Positions 8,715 to 17,086 of a stretch of 34,085 bases of DNA are shown here, piece after piece. The notes beneath the pieces were generated by a model that worked only from the letters and a program-made list of their open reading frames with translations, was not told the origin of the DNA and made no database searches. Source of the stretch: JAUZQZ01 sp964492105 (lineage in GTDB: Bacteria > Pseudomonadota > Zetaproteobacteria > Mariprofundales > Mariprofundaceae); the NCBI GenBank assembly GCA_964492105.1, contig CAZBJB010000010.1, positions 1 to 34,085 of the forward strand. Reading direction: 5' to 3'. The stretch's first letter is position 1. Every line of letters starts with the position of its first letter. A program made the translations under genes and the position numbers.

Positions 8715-9557
8715 TCATGCCCGCTGACGCACAAACAGCCCAGCCCGAAGGTTTCCGGCAAGATCCATGATGTGGTGCTCCAGTCGCAGGGATGGAGGCG
8801 GATCCGGGAGACCGCATCGCCCGGTTTCGACAATCAGCATTCCATTGTCCTTCAGCCACGGAGGGGCCTGATCGGCCAGCGTTTGCAAATGGCGCAATCC
8901 GTTAGCGTCATCGGTCAGGGCGTGCCGGGGTTCAAAAGTCAGTTCTTTTTCCAGCGCAGCCAGTTCATCCCGCGCAACATAGGGTGGATTGGAAACAATG
9001 GCATCAAATGGGCCGTCCTGATTTTCCAGGGCTGTAAACATATCGCCCTGACACCATTTCATGCGGGATAAAACCCCGTGCCGTTCGGCGTTCTTCCGTG
9101 CGACATGCAGGGCCGCATGTGAAATATCGGTCGCAATCACGTGTGCCTGTGGATATTCACGGGCTATCGTCACGGCGATGCAACCACTTCCCGTACCCAT
9201 GTCGCAAAAGTGGAACACTTTTTTTGTTTCCGGAAAGTATTCCATGATGGCTTCAATCAAATGTTCGGTTTCAGGACGCGGAATGAGTACATCCGGAGTG
9301 ACGAAAAAAAGGCGTGACCAGAATTCCTTTTCTCCCATGATATAGGCTAGGGGTTCACGTTTACGGCGCCGTTCCACCAGCAGTATATACGCTTCATGGA
9401 CGGTGGATGACACACCTTCATCCGCATGGGCGATGAGCCAGGTGCGATCGCATTCAAGCACTTTTGCCAGCAACAGTTCCGCATCCAGACGCGAGGCGTT
9501 GCATCCCGCCTGTTGTAGGGCGATCGAAGTGGAACAAAGGAGTTCCCGGACGGTCAT
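8715..9557 (-). CDS. prmC: Peptide chain release factor N5-glutamine methyltransferase
   Basis: SAM-dependent methyltransferase that methylates the GGQ glutamine of RF1/RF2. The N-terminal helical domain (MTVRELLCSTSIALQQAGC) is followed by the linker LIPRPETEHLIE, the SAM-binding motif DMGTGSGCIAVTIA, and the catalytic NPPY in AIVSNPPYVARDE. The C-terminus is slightly unusual, with GRCGLPDPPPSL after the usual ETG. I choose the ATG at 9555-9557, 17 bp after the argG stop; an in-frame GTG at 9591-9593 would add twelve residues inside argG. prmC normally follows prfA; here prfA is absent and prmC lies in an arginine run, which suggests rearrangement. Confidence 0.93.
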   Translation of the reverse strand: MTVRELLCSTSIALQQAGCNASRLDAELLLAKVLECDRTWLIAHADEGVSSTVHEAYILLVERRRKREPLAYIMGEKEFWSRLFFVTPDVLIPRPETEHLIEAIMEYFPETKKVFHFCDMGTGSGCIAVTIAREYPQAHVIATDISHAALHVARKNAERHGVLSRMKWCQGDMFTALENQDGPFDAIVSNPPYVARDELAALEKELTFEPRHALTDDANGLRHLQTLADQAPPWLKDNGMLIVETGRCGLPDPPPSLRLEHHIMDLAGNLRAGLFVRQRA

Positions 9558-9574
9558 ACCACATGGATCGTGAG

Positions 9575-10810
9575 TCAAGGGTAGTCGAGGCACCGGCCTT
9601 TACGGTTAGCCAGCGCTTCCATACGCAGGCGCAGGGCATTCAGCTTGATGAAGCCACCGGCGTCCTTTTGGTCATAGATGCCCTGATCATTCTCAAACGT
9701 ACACAGGCGATCATCAAACAGGGAATCATCCGACTCTCGGCCAACGACCACGATATTGCCCTTATACAGCTTCAGACGCACCTGACCGTTCACCGTTGTC
9801 TGGGATGCATTGATCATCCGCTGCATGATCCCTCGTTCCGGCGCAAACCAGAAGCCGTTGTAGATCAGTTTGGCATAGCGCGGCATCAGTTCATCCTTCA
9901 GGTGCGCGACTTCGCGATCCAGCGTGATCGACTCCATGGCGCGGTGCGCCTTGAGCATGATGGAGCCACCAGGCGTCTCGTAACAGCCACGTGATTTCAT
10001 CCCGACGAACCGGTTCTCGACGATGTCGGTACGGCCAATCCCATGCCTGCCGCCCATGCGGTTCAGTTCACCCAATACCTGCGCGGGTGTCATTGTTTTG
10101 CCGTTAATGGCTGTGATGTCGCCGTTCTTGTAGCCTAGTACAATATATTCCGGTTCATCCGGCGCTTGCTCTGGTGAAACCGACCATCGCCACATGGATT
10201 CGGACGGTTCACGCCACGGGTCTTCGAGGTCGTAGCCTTCGTAGGAGATGTGCAGCATGTTGGCGTCCATCGAATATGGCGATTTAGAGCCCTCGCGCTT
10301 GCGCTCGACCGGGATATCGTATTTTTTGGCGAAGTTCAGCATATCTTCACGGGACACCATGTCCCATTCGCGCCAGGGAGCAATGACCCTGACATCGGGT
10401 TTAAGCGCGTAAAAACCGAGTTCGAAACGCACCTGATCGTTCCCCTTGCCCGTAGCGCCATGCGATACCGCATCGGCCCCTTCGCTTTCGGCGATTTCAA
10501 TCATGCGTTTGGCAATCAGTGGTCGGGCGATGGATGTGCCAAGCAGGTATTCGCCCTCATAAACTGCATTGGCACGGAACATCGGAAAGACGTAATCGCG
10601 GACGAAATCCTCACGCAGATCCTCAATATAAACAGAGGAGACGCCACATGCCCTTACCTTGGCGCGAGCCTCTTCGACTTCTTCGCCCTGACCCAGATCG
10701 GCGGTAAAGGTTACCACCTCGCAGTCATAGGTATTTTGTAGCCATATCAGGATAACAGAAGTATCCAGTCCGCCGGAATAGGCTAAAACAGCTTTTTTGA
10801 CTTCAGACAT
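9575..10810 (-). CDS. argG: Argininosuccinate synthase
   Basis: ATP-dependent ligation of citrulline and aspartate in arginine biosynthesis; 411 residues, the usual size for the type found outside E. coli. Motifs: ATP-binding LAYSGGLDTSVIL near residue 10, SHGATGKGNDQVRFE near residue 118, APWREW, and EGSKSPYSMDANMLHISYEG. The start ATG at 10808-10810 leaves 101 bp to the end of argF; that gap holds no gene. Being in line with argD and argF it makes three of the last steps of the pathway; argH, argB, argC and argJ are not in the window. No ARG-box-like palindrome was found. Confidence 0.97.
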   Translation of the reverse strand: MSEVKKAVLAYSGGLDTSVILIWLQNTYDCEVVTFTADLGQGEEVEEARAKVRACGVSSVYIEDLREDFVRDYVFPMFRANAVYEGEYLLGTSIARPLIAKRMIEIAESEGADAVSHGATGKGNDQVRFELGFYALKPDVRVIAPWREWDMVSREDMLNFAKKYDIPVERKREGSKSPYSMDANMLHISYEGYDLEDPWREPSESMWRWSVSPEQAPDEPEYIVLGYKNGDITAINGKTMTPAQVLGELNRMGGRHGIGRTDIVENRFVGMKSRGCYETPGGSIMLKAHRAMESITLDREVAHLKDELMPRYAKLIYNGFWFAPERGIMQRMINASQTTVNGQVRLKLYKGNIVVVGRESDDSLFDDRLCTFENDQGIYDQKDAGGFIKLNALRLRMEALANRKGRCLDYP

Positions 10811-10911
10811 TTGTCAGTCCTCAACTTCAGATTTAACCCGCACCGGGCAGGAGCGGGCAATGCTACACGCCATAACGGAGCGGCCAATATTTGGAAAGGA
10901 ACACACGCCGG

Positions 10912-11817
10912 TTATTTCAATAGAAATTCCAGCAATGCCTTCTGTGCATGCAGCCGATTCTCCGCTTCCTGCCAGACGACCGATTGCGAACCATCCATGA
11001 CCTCGGCGGTCACTTCCTCACCACGATGTGCTGGCAGGCAATGCATAAACAACGCATCCGGTTTTGCTGCCGCCATCACTTCCGCATTCACCTGGAATGC
11101 GGCAAAGACCTTTGCGCGAATGGTCTGCTCTGCCTCCCGCCCCATGGACGCCCAGACATCGGTGGTGACGAGATCAGCACCCCGTGCCGCGGTAAGCGGG
11201 TTGTAAGCCAGCGTAATCTCGGCGCCCAGCGTGCGTGCGGCGGTCAGTAAGTTTTCATCCGGACAATAGCTTTTCGGACAGCCGATATTGAGCCGGTAGC
11301 CGCAGGAGACCGCACCATTAATCCACGAATGGGCCATATTATTCCCGTCTCCAATCCAGGCGACGGTTTTTCCGGAAATATCACCGCGATACTCCCGGTA
11401 GGTAAATACATCGGTTAAAATTTGGCATGGATGGGTAAAGTCGGTCAGTCCGTTAATGACCGGTACCGAGGAGTATGCGGCAAACCGCTGGATATCATCA
11501 TGTGCAAAGGTGCGAATCATAACGCCGTCTACCATGCTCGAAATCACACGTGCGGAATCCTCGACGGGTTCACCGCGTCCCAGCTGGGTGGCACCCGAAT
11601 GCAGAAACAACGCATGGCCGCCAAGGTGATACATACCCGCCTCAAAGGACACGCGTGTACGGGTGGATGCCTTGTCAAAAATCATGCCCAGTGTTTTTCC
11701 GGCCAGCGTCCTGTGTGGTATACTGGCCTTCTGCATGGCTTTGAGTTCCGCCGCGCGCGCAAGGATATGCCGTACTTCTTCAGGCGCGATATCCAGTAAC
11801 GTCAAAAAATGTCTCAC
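10912..11817 (-). CDS. argF: Ornithine carbamoyltransferase
   Basis: Transfers the carbamoyl group from carbamoyl phosphate to ornithine, giving citrulline for ArgG. The carbamoyl-phosphate motif STRTR is clear in DKASTRTRVSFE, followed by HPCQILTD and the ornithine-side MHCLPAHRGEEV. I place the start at a GTG at 11815-11817: it gives VRHFLTLLDI, read as MRHFLTLLDI, the standard family start, and has GAGGAA seven bases upstream. A longer frame from 11847 overlaps argD and has a non-family leader. With the GTG start, the gene begins one base after the argD stop, which suggests coupled translation. Confidence 0.95.
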   Translation of the reverse strand: MRHFLTLLDIAPEEVRHILARAAELKAMQKASIPHRTLAGKTLGMIFDKASTRTRVSFEAGMYHLGGHALFLHSGATQLGRGEPVEDSARVISSMVDGVMIRTFAHDDIQRFAAYSSVPVINGLTDFTHPCQILTDVFTYREYRGDISGKTVAWIGDGNNMAHSWINGAVSCGYRLNIGCPKSYCPDENLLTAARTLGAEITLAYNPLTAARGADLVTTDVWASMGREAEQTIRAKVFAAFQVNAEVMAAAKPDALFMHCLPAHRGEEVTAEVMDGSQSVVWQEAENRLHAQKALLEFLLK

Positions 11818-11818
11818 A

Positions 11819-12967
11819 TCAGTTCCTCGTAAGTAAACAATCGCCAAGAATGGTTAGTGCCTTGTCAATCTCCACCGGCATCACATTCAACGGCGGAAGA
11901 AAGCGAAGCACCCTGGAGCCCGCCGACAGCAAAAGCAAACCGGCTTCACGGCAGCAGGCGATGGTATCGACCACATTGCATCTCAATTCAGCACCGATGA
12001 GCAAGCCCTGGCCGCGAACCTCCCGTATGGCCGGGTGAATGCGTTGTAACGCTTTCAATCCTGACAGCAGCCTGTTTCCCTGCGTACGGACGTTTTCCAG
12101 TAGTGCTTCCCCTTCGATGACTTCCAGTACGGTCAGCGCCGCAGAACAGGAAAGCGGATTTCCACCGAACGTGCATCCATGCGTACCGGGGGCAAGGGAG
12201 ACCGCGATGAACTCACGCGCCAGCATGGCGCCAATGGGTACGCCGCCGCCCAACCCTTTGGCCAGCGTGAGGATATCCGGTCGCATGCCGGTGTGCTCAA
12301 AGCCGAACATTTCACCGGTGCGCCCCATACCGGTTTGCACCTCATCCAGCATCATCAGGATGCCCGTGTCACTGCACAATGTACGCACACCCCGTAGATA
12401 AGCATCCGTTACGACATGGACACCGCCTTCGCCCTGAATGGGTTCAAGCAGAATTCCCGCCGTATCACTGCGCACGGCCTGTTGCAGTGCATCCAGGTCG
12501 CCCGGCGGTACATGGATAAAGCCCGGAGGTAGCGGATCAAAGCCTATTTTTACCTCATCTTGTCCGGTCGCGGCCAGGGTATTGAGGGTGCGCCCGTGAA
12601 AGGATCGGGTGGCTGTGATGATGGTGCGCCGCGGACTATCCTGATCGTACCAGTATTTACGCGTCAACTTGATGGCGGCTTCGTTTGCCTCCGCACCGGA
12701 ATTACAGAAAAAAACGCGTTCAAGTCCGGCAAGCTTTGCCAGTTTATCCGCCAGTGTCTCCTGGGCGGGAATATGAAACAAATTGGAACAGTGCAACATC
12801 GTTTTCGCCTGTTCGCTGATAGTTTTAGTAAGCGCCGGATGGGTATGACCGAGCGTGTTCACGGCAATGCCCGAGATGAAATCGAGGTATGCCTTTCCTG
12901 TATCATCCCACACATGTGCACCACAGCCACGGACCAGCCTCACGGGATAACGGGCATACGTGTTCAT
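11819..12967 (-). CDS. argD: Acetylornithine aminotransferase
   Basis: PLP-dependent class III aminotransferase of arginine synthesis (possibly also succinyl-diaminopimelate aminotransferase, as in related bacteria). It begins MNTYARYPVRLVRGCGAHVW, a family hallmark, with GIAVNTLGHTHP near residue 33, the Asp of MMLDEVQTGMGRTG binding the PLP pyridine nitrogen, and the Schiff-base lysine in ILTLAKGLGGGVPIGA. The reading frame stays open upstream to 13087, but those about 40 codons lie in repeat sequence (a family B remnant and family C copy) and match nothing in the family, so I start at the ATG at 12965-12967; an ATG at 12983-12985 is the alternative. A TATACT hexamer at 12992-12997 (minus strand) might be a -10 box. 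Confidence 0.95.
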   Translation of the reverse strand: MNTYARYPVRLVRGCGAHVWDDTGKAYLDFISGIAVNTLGHTHPALTKTISEQAKTMLHCSNLFHIPAQETLADKLAKLAGLERVFFCNSGAEANEAAIKLTRKYWYDQDSPRRTIITATRSFHGRTLNTLAATGQDEVKIGFDPLPPGFIHVPPGDLDALQQAVRSDTAGILLEPIQGEGGVHVVTDAYLRGVRTLCSDTGILMMLDEVQTGMGRTGEMFGFEHTGMRPDILTLAKGLGGGVPIGAMLAREFIAVSLAPGTHGCTFGGNPLSCSAALTVLEVIEGEALLENVRTQGNRLLSGLKALQRIHPAIREVRGQGLLIGAELRCNVVDTIACCREAGLLLLSAGSRVLRFLPPLNVMPVEIDKALTILGDCLLTRN

Positions 12968-12997
12968 AACCGATTTGCAATTCATGTACGCAGTATA

Positions 12998-13080
12998 ACC
13001 CGTATCATTCATAAATGCTGCTGTGCCCTTGTTCCAGAGATCCGATATTGACATACGGCGCATGCCGCAACCCTTTGTCC
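12998..13080 (+). repeat. Family B remnant followed by repeat C copy 1
   Basis: 12998-13030 resembles one arm of family B (compare ATTCATAAATGCTGC here with the same 15 bases at 32943-32957). 13033-13080 is a diverged copy of repeat C, sharing GGCGCATGCCGCAACCCTTT with the copies at 21005 and 33957. Read on the plus strand it still gives DPILTYGACRNPL, so one Cys of the CxxC pair seen in the other copies has become Tyr. It lies directly between the xre stop and the argD start, supplying a false N-terminal extension to argD. Confidence 0.8.
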
Positions 13081-13097
13081 GAAACACATCCCTGTTA

Positions 13098-13589
13098 TCA
13101 GTGCGTTTCAGGGCCGGTTTCTTTCTCTATTTTGCGGATGGCCTTGATTTCACGCTCGGCAAGGAGATGTCCGCGTTTCGTTCCTTCCTCAATGGCTGCA
13201 TGGATATGGTGACGGATCAATGCCTGTTCGGTATCACTGCATCTCGCCAGTTTATCTTCAGACAGTCTGGCCCAGATCAGTTGGGAAAGGCCGCGGACAA
13301 GCCAATGATATTCATCATATGCCCGCACAGCATCCGGCTCGACGCCCTTGCCGGGGGGATTTTTGTTTTCCGGATCCACCAGCGCGCCAAGGGATACGTT
13401 CAGCCCCGCCGCAATGCGATCCAGCGCATCAAGAGACAAACCGGCCAGTCCGCGTTCGGCGCGGCTTAATTGACCCGGGTCAACCTCCGCCAGTACCGCC
13501 AGGCGATGAATGCTGAGCACGGGATATTGTGACTGCCGCAATATTCGAATTCGATAACCGATTTTTGCCTGTAAAACCATGTATGCCAT
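13098..13589 (-). CDS. XRE-family helix-turn-helix transcriptional regulator
   Basis: About 163 residues from the ATG at 13587-13589 (MAYMVLQAKIGYRIRILRQS). The N-terminal third is a classic Cro/C1-type HTH: SIHRLAVLAEVDPGQLSRAE followed by RGLAGLSLDALDRIAAGLNVSLGAL. The rest is a charged, helical C-terminal part (about residues 75-163) that I do not recognise; it may serve in dimerisation or ligand response. A longer frame reaching 13754 crosses the start of the divergent gene and is unlikely. An ATG three codons in (13578-13580) is an alternative start. It is transcribed away from the response regulator, with an operator-like palindrome between them, which suggests it controls that gene and itself. 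Target is inference. Confidence 0.82.
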   Translation of the reverse strand: MAYMVLQAKIGYRIRILRQSQYPVLSIHRLAVLAEVDPGQLSRAERGLAGLSLDALDRIAAGLNVSLGALVDPENKNPPGKGVEPDAVRAYDEYHWLVRGLSQLIWARLSEDKLARCSDTEQALIRHHIHAAIEEGTKRGHLLAEREIKAIRKIEKETGPETH

Positions 13590-13597
13590 TCTTTTAC

Positions 13598-13657
13598 TGT
13601 TCGTGGTACGCGGCAATGTCTCTCCGGCATGGTGTTGACTCATGAACATTGTTCGTG
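13598..13657. promoter_or_regulatory. Operator-like palindrome between xre and response regulator
   Basis: 13641-13657 reads CATGAACATTGTTCGTG, an almost perfect 17-bp inverted repeat centred on 13649. One half (TGTTCGTG) is repeated at 13598-13605, close to the xre start. A TTGACT hexamer at 13635-13640 precedes the palindrome and CTATAG follows at 13661-13666, but their spacing (20 bp) is longer than a normal sigma-70 promoter. The position suggests a binding site for the XRE protein; this is inference. Confidence 0.45.
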
Positions 13658-13698
13658 AGACTATAGCGTTTGAGTGCAACAGGCGGTGACAAACAACG

Positions 13699-14094
13699 TT
13701 GAACAAACATGAAACGCGCAAGATCATACACGTGGTGGACGATGAAGATGCCATACGCGAGATTTTGCTGCAAATACTTTCTTATTACGGCTTTTTGGTG
13801 AAAACGTTTGACTCGGGCGAAAGCTATCTGGCATATATGCAAAATGATCATTTTGATATGCCAACGGTGTTACTCTCGGATATCAACATGCCCGGCATGA
13901 ATGGCTTGCAGTTGATCAGGGAGGTGCAACGGCGGCACCGCGCCGTTTGCTGCATGTTGATGACCGGAAATCCTGGTCAATGCATCGATCAGGATCCTCA
14001 ACAACATGCCCTTGCCGGGCGGGTAAGCCATGTTTTCACGAAACCGATCCATCCGTTGAGTCTGAAAAACATTCTGGAGAATGCCTGCGTGTAA
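13699..14094 (+). CDS. Single-domain response regulator (receiver domain only)
   Basis: 131 residues made of one CheY-like receiver domain. Acidic pocket VVDDED (Asp14, Asp15), phospho-acceptor Asp61 in LLSDINMPGMNG, Thr89 in LMTGN and Lys115 in FTKPIH are all present, so it should be phosphorylatable. The GMNG/FTKP pattern resembles FixJ/NodW-type receivers, but no output domain follows. The only in-frame start is a TTG at 13699-13701 with AGGCGG upstream; ATG at 13708 is out of frame. Downstream a good ribosome binding site leads to an ATG (14110) with only eight codons before a stop and the IS110 remnant begins, so a partner gene may have been lost. No histidine kinase is in the window. 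Confidence 0.88.
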   Translation: MNKHETRKIIHVVDDEDAIREILLQILSYYGFLVKTFDSGESYLAYMQNDHFDMPTVLLSDINMPGMNGLQLIREVQRRHRAVCCMLMTGNPGQCIDQDPQQHALAGRVSHVFTKPIHPLSLKNILENACV

Positions 14095-14180
14095 AGGGCG
14101 GAGTTAACATGAAAGGTACCGAATTGAGCGTATAAAAGACAGTCAACCTGAGACGGGCTGTTTTCCAATATATTGCCGGA

Positions 14181-15190
14181 TCAGGCTTGGGCGGGAATGT
14201 ATCCGTAGGTTTTAAGGGCCCTGATCCAGCTAGGTGCGTTGCGCTTGACAGCCATGGCCTCAAAGTCGACGGTCGAATCCCGGTAACAGTCGTCACGACT
14301 GATCATGAAGTAGCATGTCCGCAAGAGTTTGTGAGCAAGAGCTTGACGTTCGCGTTTGTGTCCGGGCCGGATGGCAGGAGATGTGTATTTGGCCCTGAAA
14401 ACGGAGGTGGTTCGGCTGGCGGCATGGGCGCACTCGCACAGCAGGCGACGCACATATCGGTTTCCCTTTTGCGTTCGACCTGTCTTGCGTTTACCGGCGG
14501 ATTCATTGTTGCCGGGGCAGATGCCCACCCACGAGGCCAGCCTGCTCGCACTGCCAAAGGCGCTCATGTCCGTTTCAATCTCCACCAGCAACATGGCGGC
14601 GCCCGTGATGTCGATACCGGGGATGGTGCAGAGCAGTTGCAGCACGTCAATCGTTGCTTTCCCGGCAATCAACGCCTTGACCATGGCGCGGGCGGACTGG
14701 CCATGGATATCACTGACGACAACGCCGAGCCGTATGCCTCCATCGGTCAGCACCTTATGCATCCGATTCTTCTCCGCTGCCAATACGCCACTCAGCTTTT
14801 GCCTTTGCCGTGCAATCAGGCGTAATTGGCGCATCTTCTCCGGCGGTATGAATGAGCCACGCAGCAGTCCCGCCCGCGATAATGTTGTCAGCCACTCGGA
14901 ATCGCCTATATCAGTCTTGCGCCCAGGTACGTTCCTGACGTGGCGTGCATTGACGACCTCGGCGTACATGCCCACATGCGCAAGCCGCCGCATAGGGGCT
15001 TTTCCAGTAGATGCCCGTGCTTTCCATAACCACCTCGTCCGGCCCAATCAATTGCGCCCACTCGGCGGTCCTTCTTGAATGTTCCAAACTGCCGATGCAG
15101 GACTTCGCATGAACCATCCTCTTGCTCGATGAGGGCGCAAGCGAGACGATCGTTAGGCTGCTTCGCCGCAGGTGGCGCGGCGTGCCGTGT
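14181..15190 (-). pseudogene. IS110-family transposase, frameshifted and internally deleted
   Basis: The minus strand encodes recognisable IS110 sections in three frames. The most upstream piece (about 15060-15190) gives EDGSCEVLHRQFGTFKKDR; after a frame change near 15065 comes GPDEVVMESTGIYWKSPYAA; after a second near 14995, NARHVRNVPGRKTD and the rest to 14181. Within the last frame, ALIAGKAT runs straight into LLCTIPGID: the roughly 70-residue middle section usual in this family is missing. The Tnp C-terminal domain (CPGNNESAGKRKTG, with the catalytic Ser) is intact. The N-terminal Asp of the DEDD site is not recognisable. The left non-coding end, where IS110 elements encode their guide RNA, seems absent because trpF starts at 15207. 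The element is dead on its own. Confidence 0.85.
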
Positions 15191-15206
15191 TTGCTAGGTT
15201 TGCGCC

Positions 15207-15848
15207 ATGAGTCATCGGGTCACATCGCACCGCGTGCGCATCAAGGTTTGCGGGATTACACGGGCGGAGGATGCATTGCTGGCTGCAAGCCTTGGCGTGG
15301 ATGCAGTCGGTTTTGTGTTTTACGATCAATCTCCGCGATTCATTTCACCCATGAAGGCCGCAACGATCATTCGCGCATTGCCACCATTTGTATCGGCTGT
15401 AGGCCTGTTCGTCAATCCCGGACAGGGCGAGATTGATGATGTGCTGAAACATTGTCCCCTGGATGTGTTGCAGTTGCATGGCGAAGAAACACCGGAATTT
15501 TGTGAAGCTCAGACTCACCGCGTCATCAAGGCTGTACCCGTGCTGGAGACAGCGGATTTGAGCATTGCCCATGCCTACAATGGTCCTGTATTACTGGATG
15601 CCAAAGCGCCTGCCGACGTGTATGGGGGCACCGGAGAAACCTTTGACTGGGCGCTGCTGAAGGGCTTTGAACATGCACATCCGCTTATTCTCGCTGGTGG
15701 ATTAAATGCTGAAAATGTGCAGCAGGCGTTAAGGGTTCGCCAATGGGAAGCGCTGGATGTATCCTCCGGCGTGGAATCCATGCCCGGCGTGAAGGATGCT
15801 GAAAAATTGCGCGAATTTATGGCCATGGCACGTCAGAACGGGGAGTGA
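15207..15848 (+). CDS. trpF: Phosphoribosylanthranilate isomerase
   Basis: Tryptophan pathway enzyme converting phosphoribosylanthranilate to CdRP; 213 residues, a TIM barrel. Catalytic Cys is in KVCGITR near residue 15 and the catalytic Asp is in LLDAKAP; the phosphate-binding end ALDVSSGVESMPGVKD is intact. The start ATG at 15207 is followed by SHRVTSHRV, a slightly long leader; its ribosome binding site is poor. The broken IS110 gene lies immediately upstream where truA and the operon promoter would normally be, so expression of the trp run may now depend on a new promoter. First of six co-directional genes (trpF to folC). Confidence 0.96.
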   Translation: MSHRVTSHRVRIKVCGITRAEDALLAASLGVDAVGFVFYDQSPRFISPMKAATIIRALPPFVSAVGLFVNPGQGEIDDVLKHCPLDVLQLHGEETPEFCEAQTHRVIKAVPVLETADLSIAHAYNGPVLLDAKAPADVYGGTGETFDWALLKGFEHAHPLILAGGLNAENVQQALRVRQWEALDVSSGVESMPGVKDAEKLREFMAMARQNGE

Positions 15849-15850
15849 TA

Positions 15851-17086
15851 TTGGCAACCAATTCCGAATACATGTATGACTTTTCCATCAAGCATCCACC
15901 GGATGCAGGTGGTCATTTTGGCCGTTTTGGCGGAAAGTATGCCGCGGAAACGCTGATGGGGCCGCTGGCGGAACTGGAAGCTACTTTCTTCGATGCGTGG
16001 GAGGATGAGGTGTTTCAGCGTGAGCGCATGCGTTTGCTACATGAGTATGCCGGACGCGCCACGCCTTTATATCATGCTGGGCGTTTATCACGGGAAAATG
16101 GCGGCGCCCGGATATGGCTCAAGCGAGAGGATTTGACACATACCGGTGCGCACAAGATCAATAATGCCATTGGCCAGGGATTGCTGGCGCGTCGCATGGG
16201 TAAGAAGCGCGTGATTGCCGAGACCGGCGCCGGCCAGCATGGCGTGGCTACGGCGACCGTAGCGGCCATGTTCGGTATGGATTGCGACGTGTACATGGGT
16301 CGTGAGGATGTGAAGCGGCAAATGCCGAACGTACTGCGTATGCGGCTATTGGGCGCCAATGTTATCCCGGTGGATTCTGGGACGGCGACGCTCAAGGATG
16401 CGTTAAACGAGGCCCTGCGCGACTGGGTGGCCAGTTGCCAGGATACCTTCTACATTATTGGTACGGTGGCCGGACCACACCCTTATCCATTGATGGTGCG
16501 TCAGTATCACACCGTTATCGGTCAGGAGGCTCGCGCGCAAATGCTGGCTCAGGCCGGATGTTTGCCCGATGTAGCCGTGGCCTGTGTTGGTGGCGGTTCC
16601 AATGCCATGGGCCTTTTCCATCCTTTGCGCGACGATCCGGTACGCCTCGTCGCCGTCGAAGCGGCGGGCAGGGGGCTGGAAAGCGGAGTACATGCGGCTT
16701 CACTGGCCGTGGGAAAACCGGGTATCTTGCATGGTAATCTGACCTACCTCCTGGAAAACGGAGAAGGACAGATTCAGGGGACGCACAGCATTTCCGCGGG
16801 GCTCGATTATCCAGGCGTGGGGCCGGAACTCGCGGCGATGCTGGAAGCGAATGAACTGGAGCTGGATGCGGCGACGGATGACGAAGCTCTGGATGCCTTT
16901 CGGAAACTTGCCCGCATCGAAGGGCTGATTCCGGCGCTGGAATCCAGCCATGCACTGGCTGCCGGATTGCGTATCGCTGCCGCCATGCGTTGCGATCAGC
17001 ATGTGCTGGTGAATCTTTCGGGCAGGGGTGACAAGGACATGAATACGGTCTTCAAGGCATTGGGGTGGACGGAGGGTGTGGTATGA
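15851..17086 (+). CDS. trpB: Tryptophan synthase beta chain
   Basis: PLP enzyme condensing indole with serine. The PLP lysine lies in LTHTGAHKINNA, and AETGAGQHGVATAT, GGGSNAMG and the C-terminal SGRGDKDM are all present; about 410 residues, normal size. No ATG occurs near the expected start except at 15872 (YDFSIKHPPDAGG), which lacks a ribosome binding site. I prefer TTG at 15851-15853, five bases after GGGGAG, giving ATNSEYMYDFSI; a GTG at 15845 overlapping the trpF stop is a third option. Its end overlaps trpA by 4 bp, consistent with alpha2-beta2 complex assembly from coupled translation. Confidence 0.95.
   Translation: MATNSEYMYDFSIKHPPDAGGHFGRFGGKYAAETLMGPLAELEATFFDAWEDEVFQRERMRLLHEYAGRATPLYHAGRLSRENGGARIWLKREDLTHTGAHKINNAIGQGLLARRMGKKRVIAETGAGQHGVATATVAAMFGMDCDVYMGREDVKRQMPNVLRMRLLGANVIPVDSGTATLKDALNEALRDWVASCQDTFYIIGTVAGPHPYPLMVRQYHTVIGQEARAQMLAQAGCLPDVAVACVGGGSNAMGLFHPLRDDPVRLVAVEAAGRGLESGVHAASLAVGKPGILHGNLTYLLENGEGQIQGTHSISAGLDYPGVGPELAAMLEANELELDAATDDEALDAFRKLARIEGLIPALESSHALAAGLRIAAAMRCDQHVLVNLSGRGDKDMNTVFKALGWTEGVV

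Noticed and set aside
13095..13112. Second CxxC pair (PCYQC) downstream of repeat C copy 1
   Set aside because: It resembles PCIQC of the 55-residue protein, but it overlaps the end of the xre gene on the other strand and matches at only about 9 of 15 bases, so chance is likely.
14187..15078. Plus-strand ORFs of 212 and 240 codons over the IS110 region
   Set aside because: The minus strand holds recognisable IS110 transposase segments; the plus-strand frames are antisense shadows.
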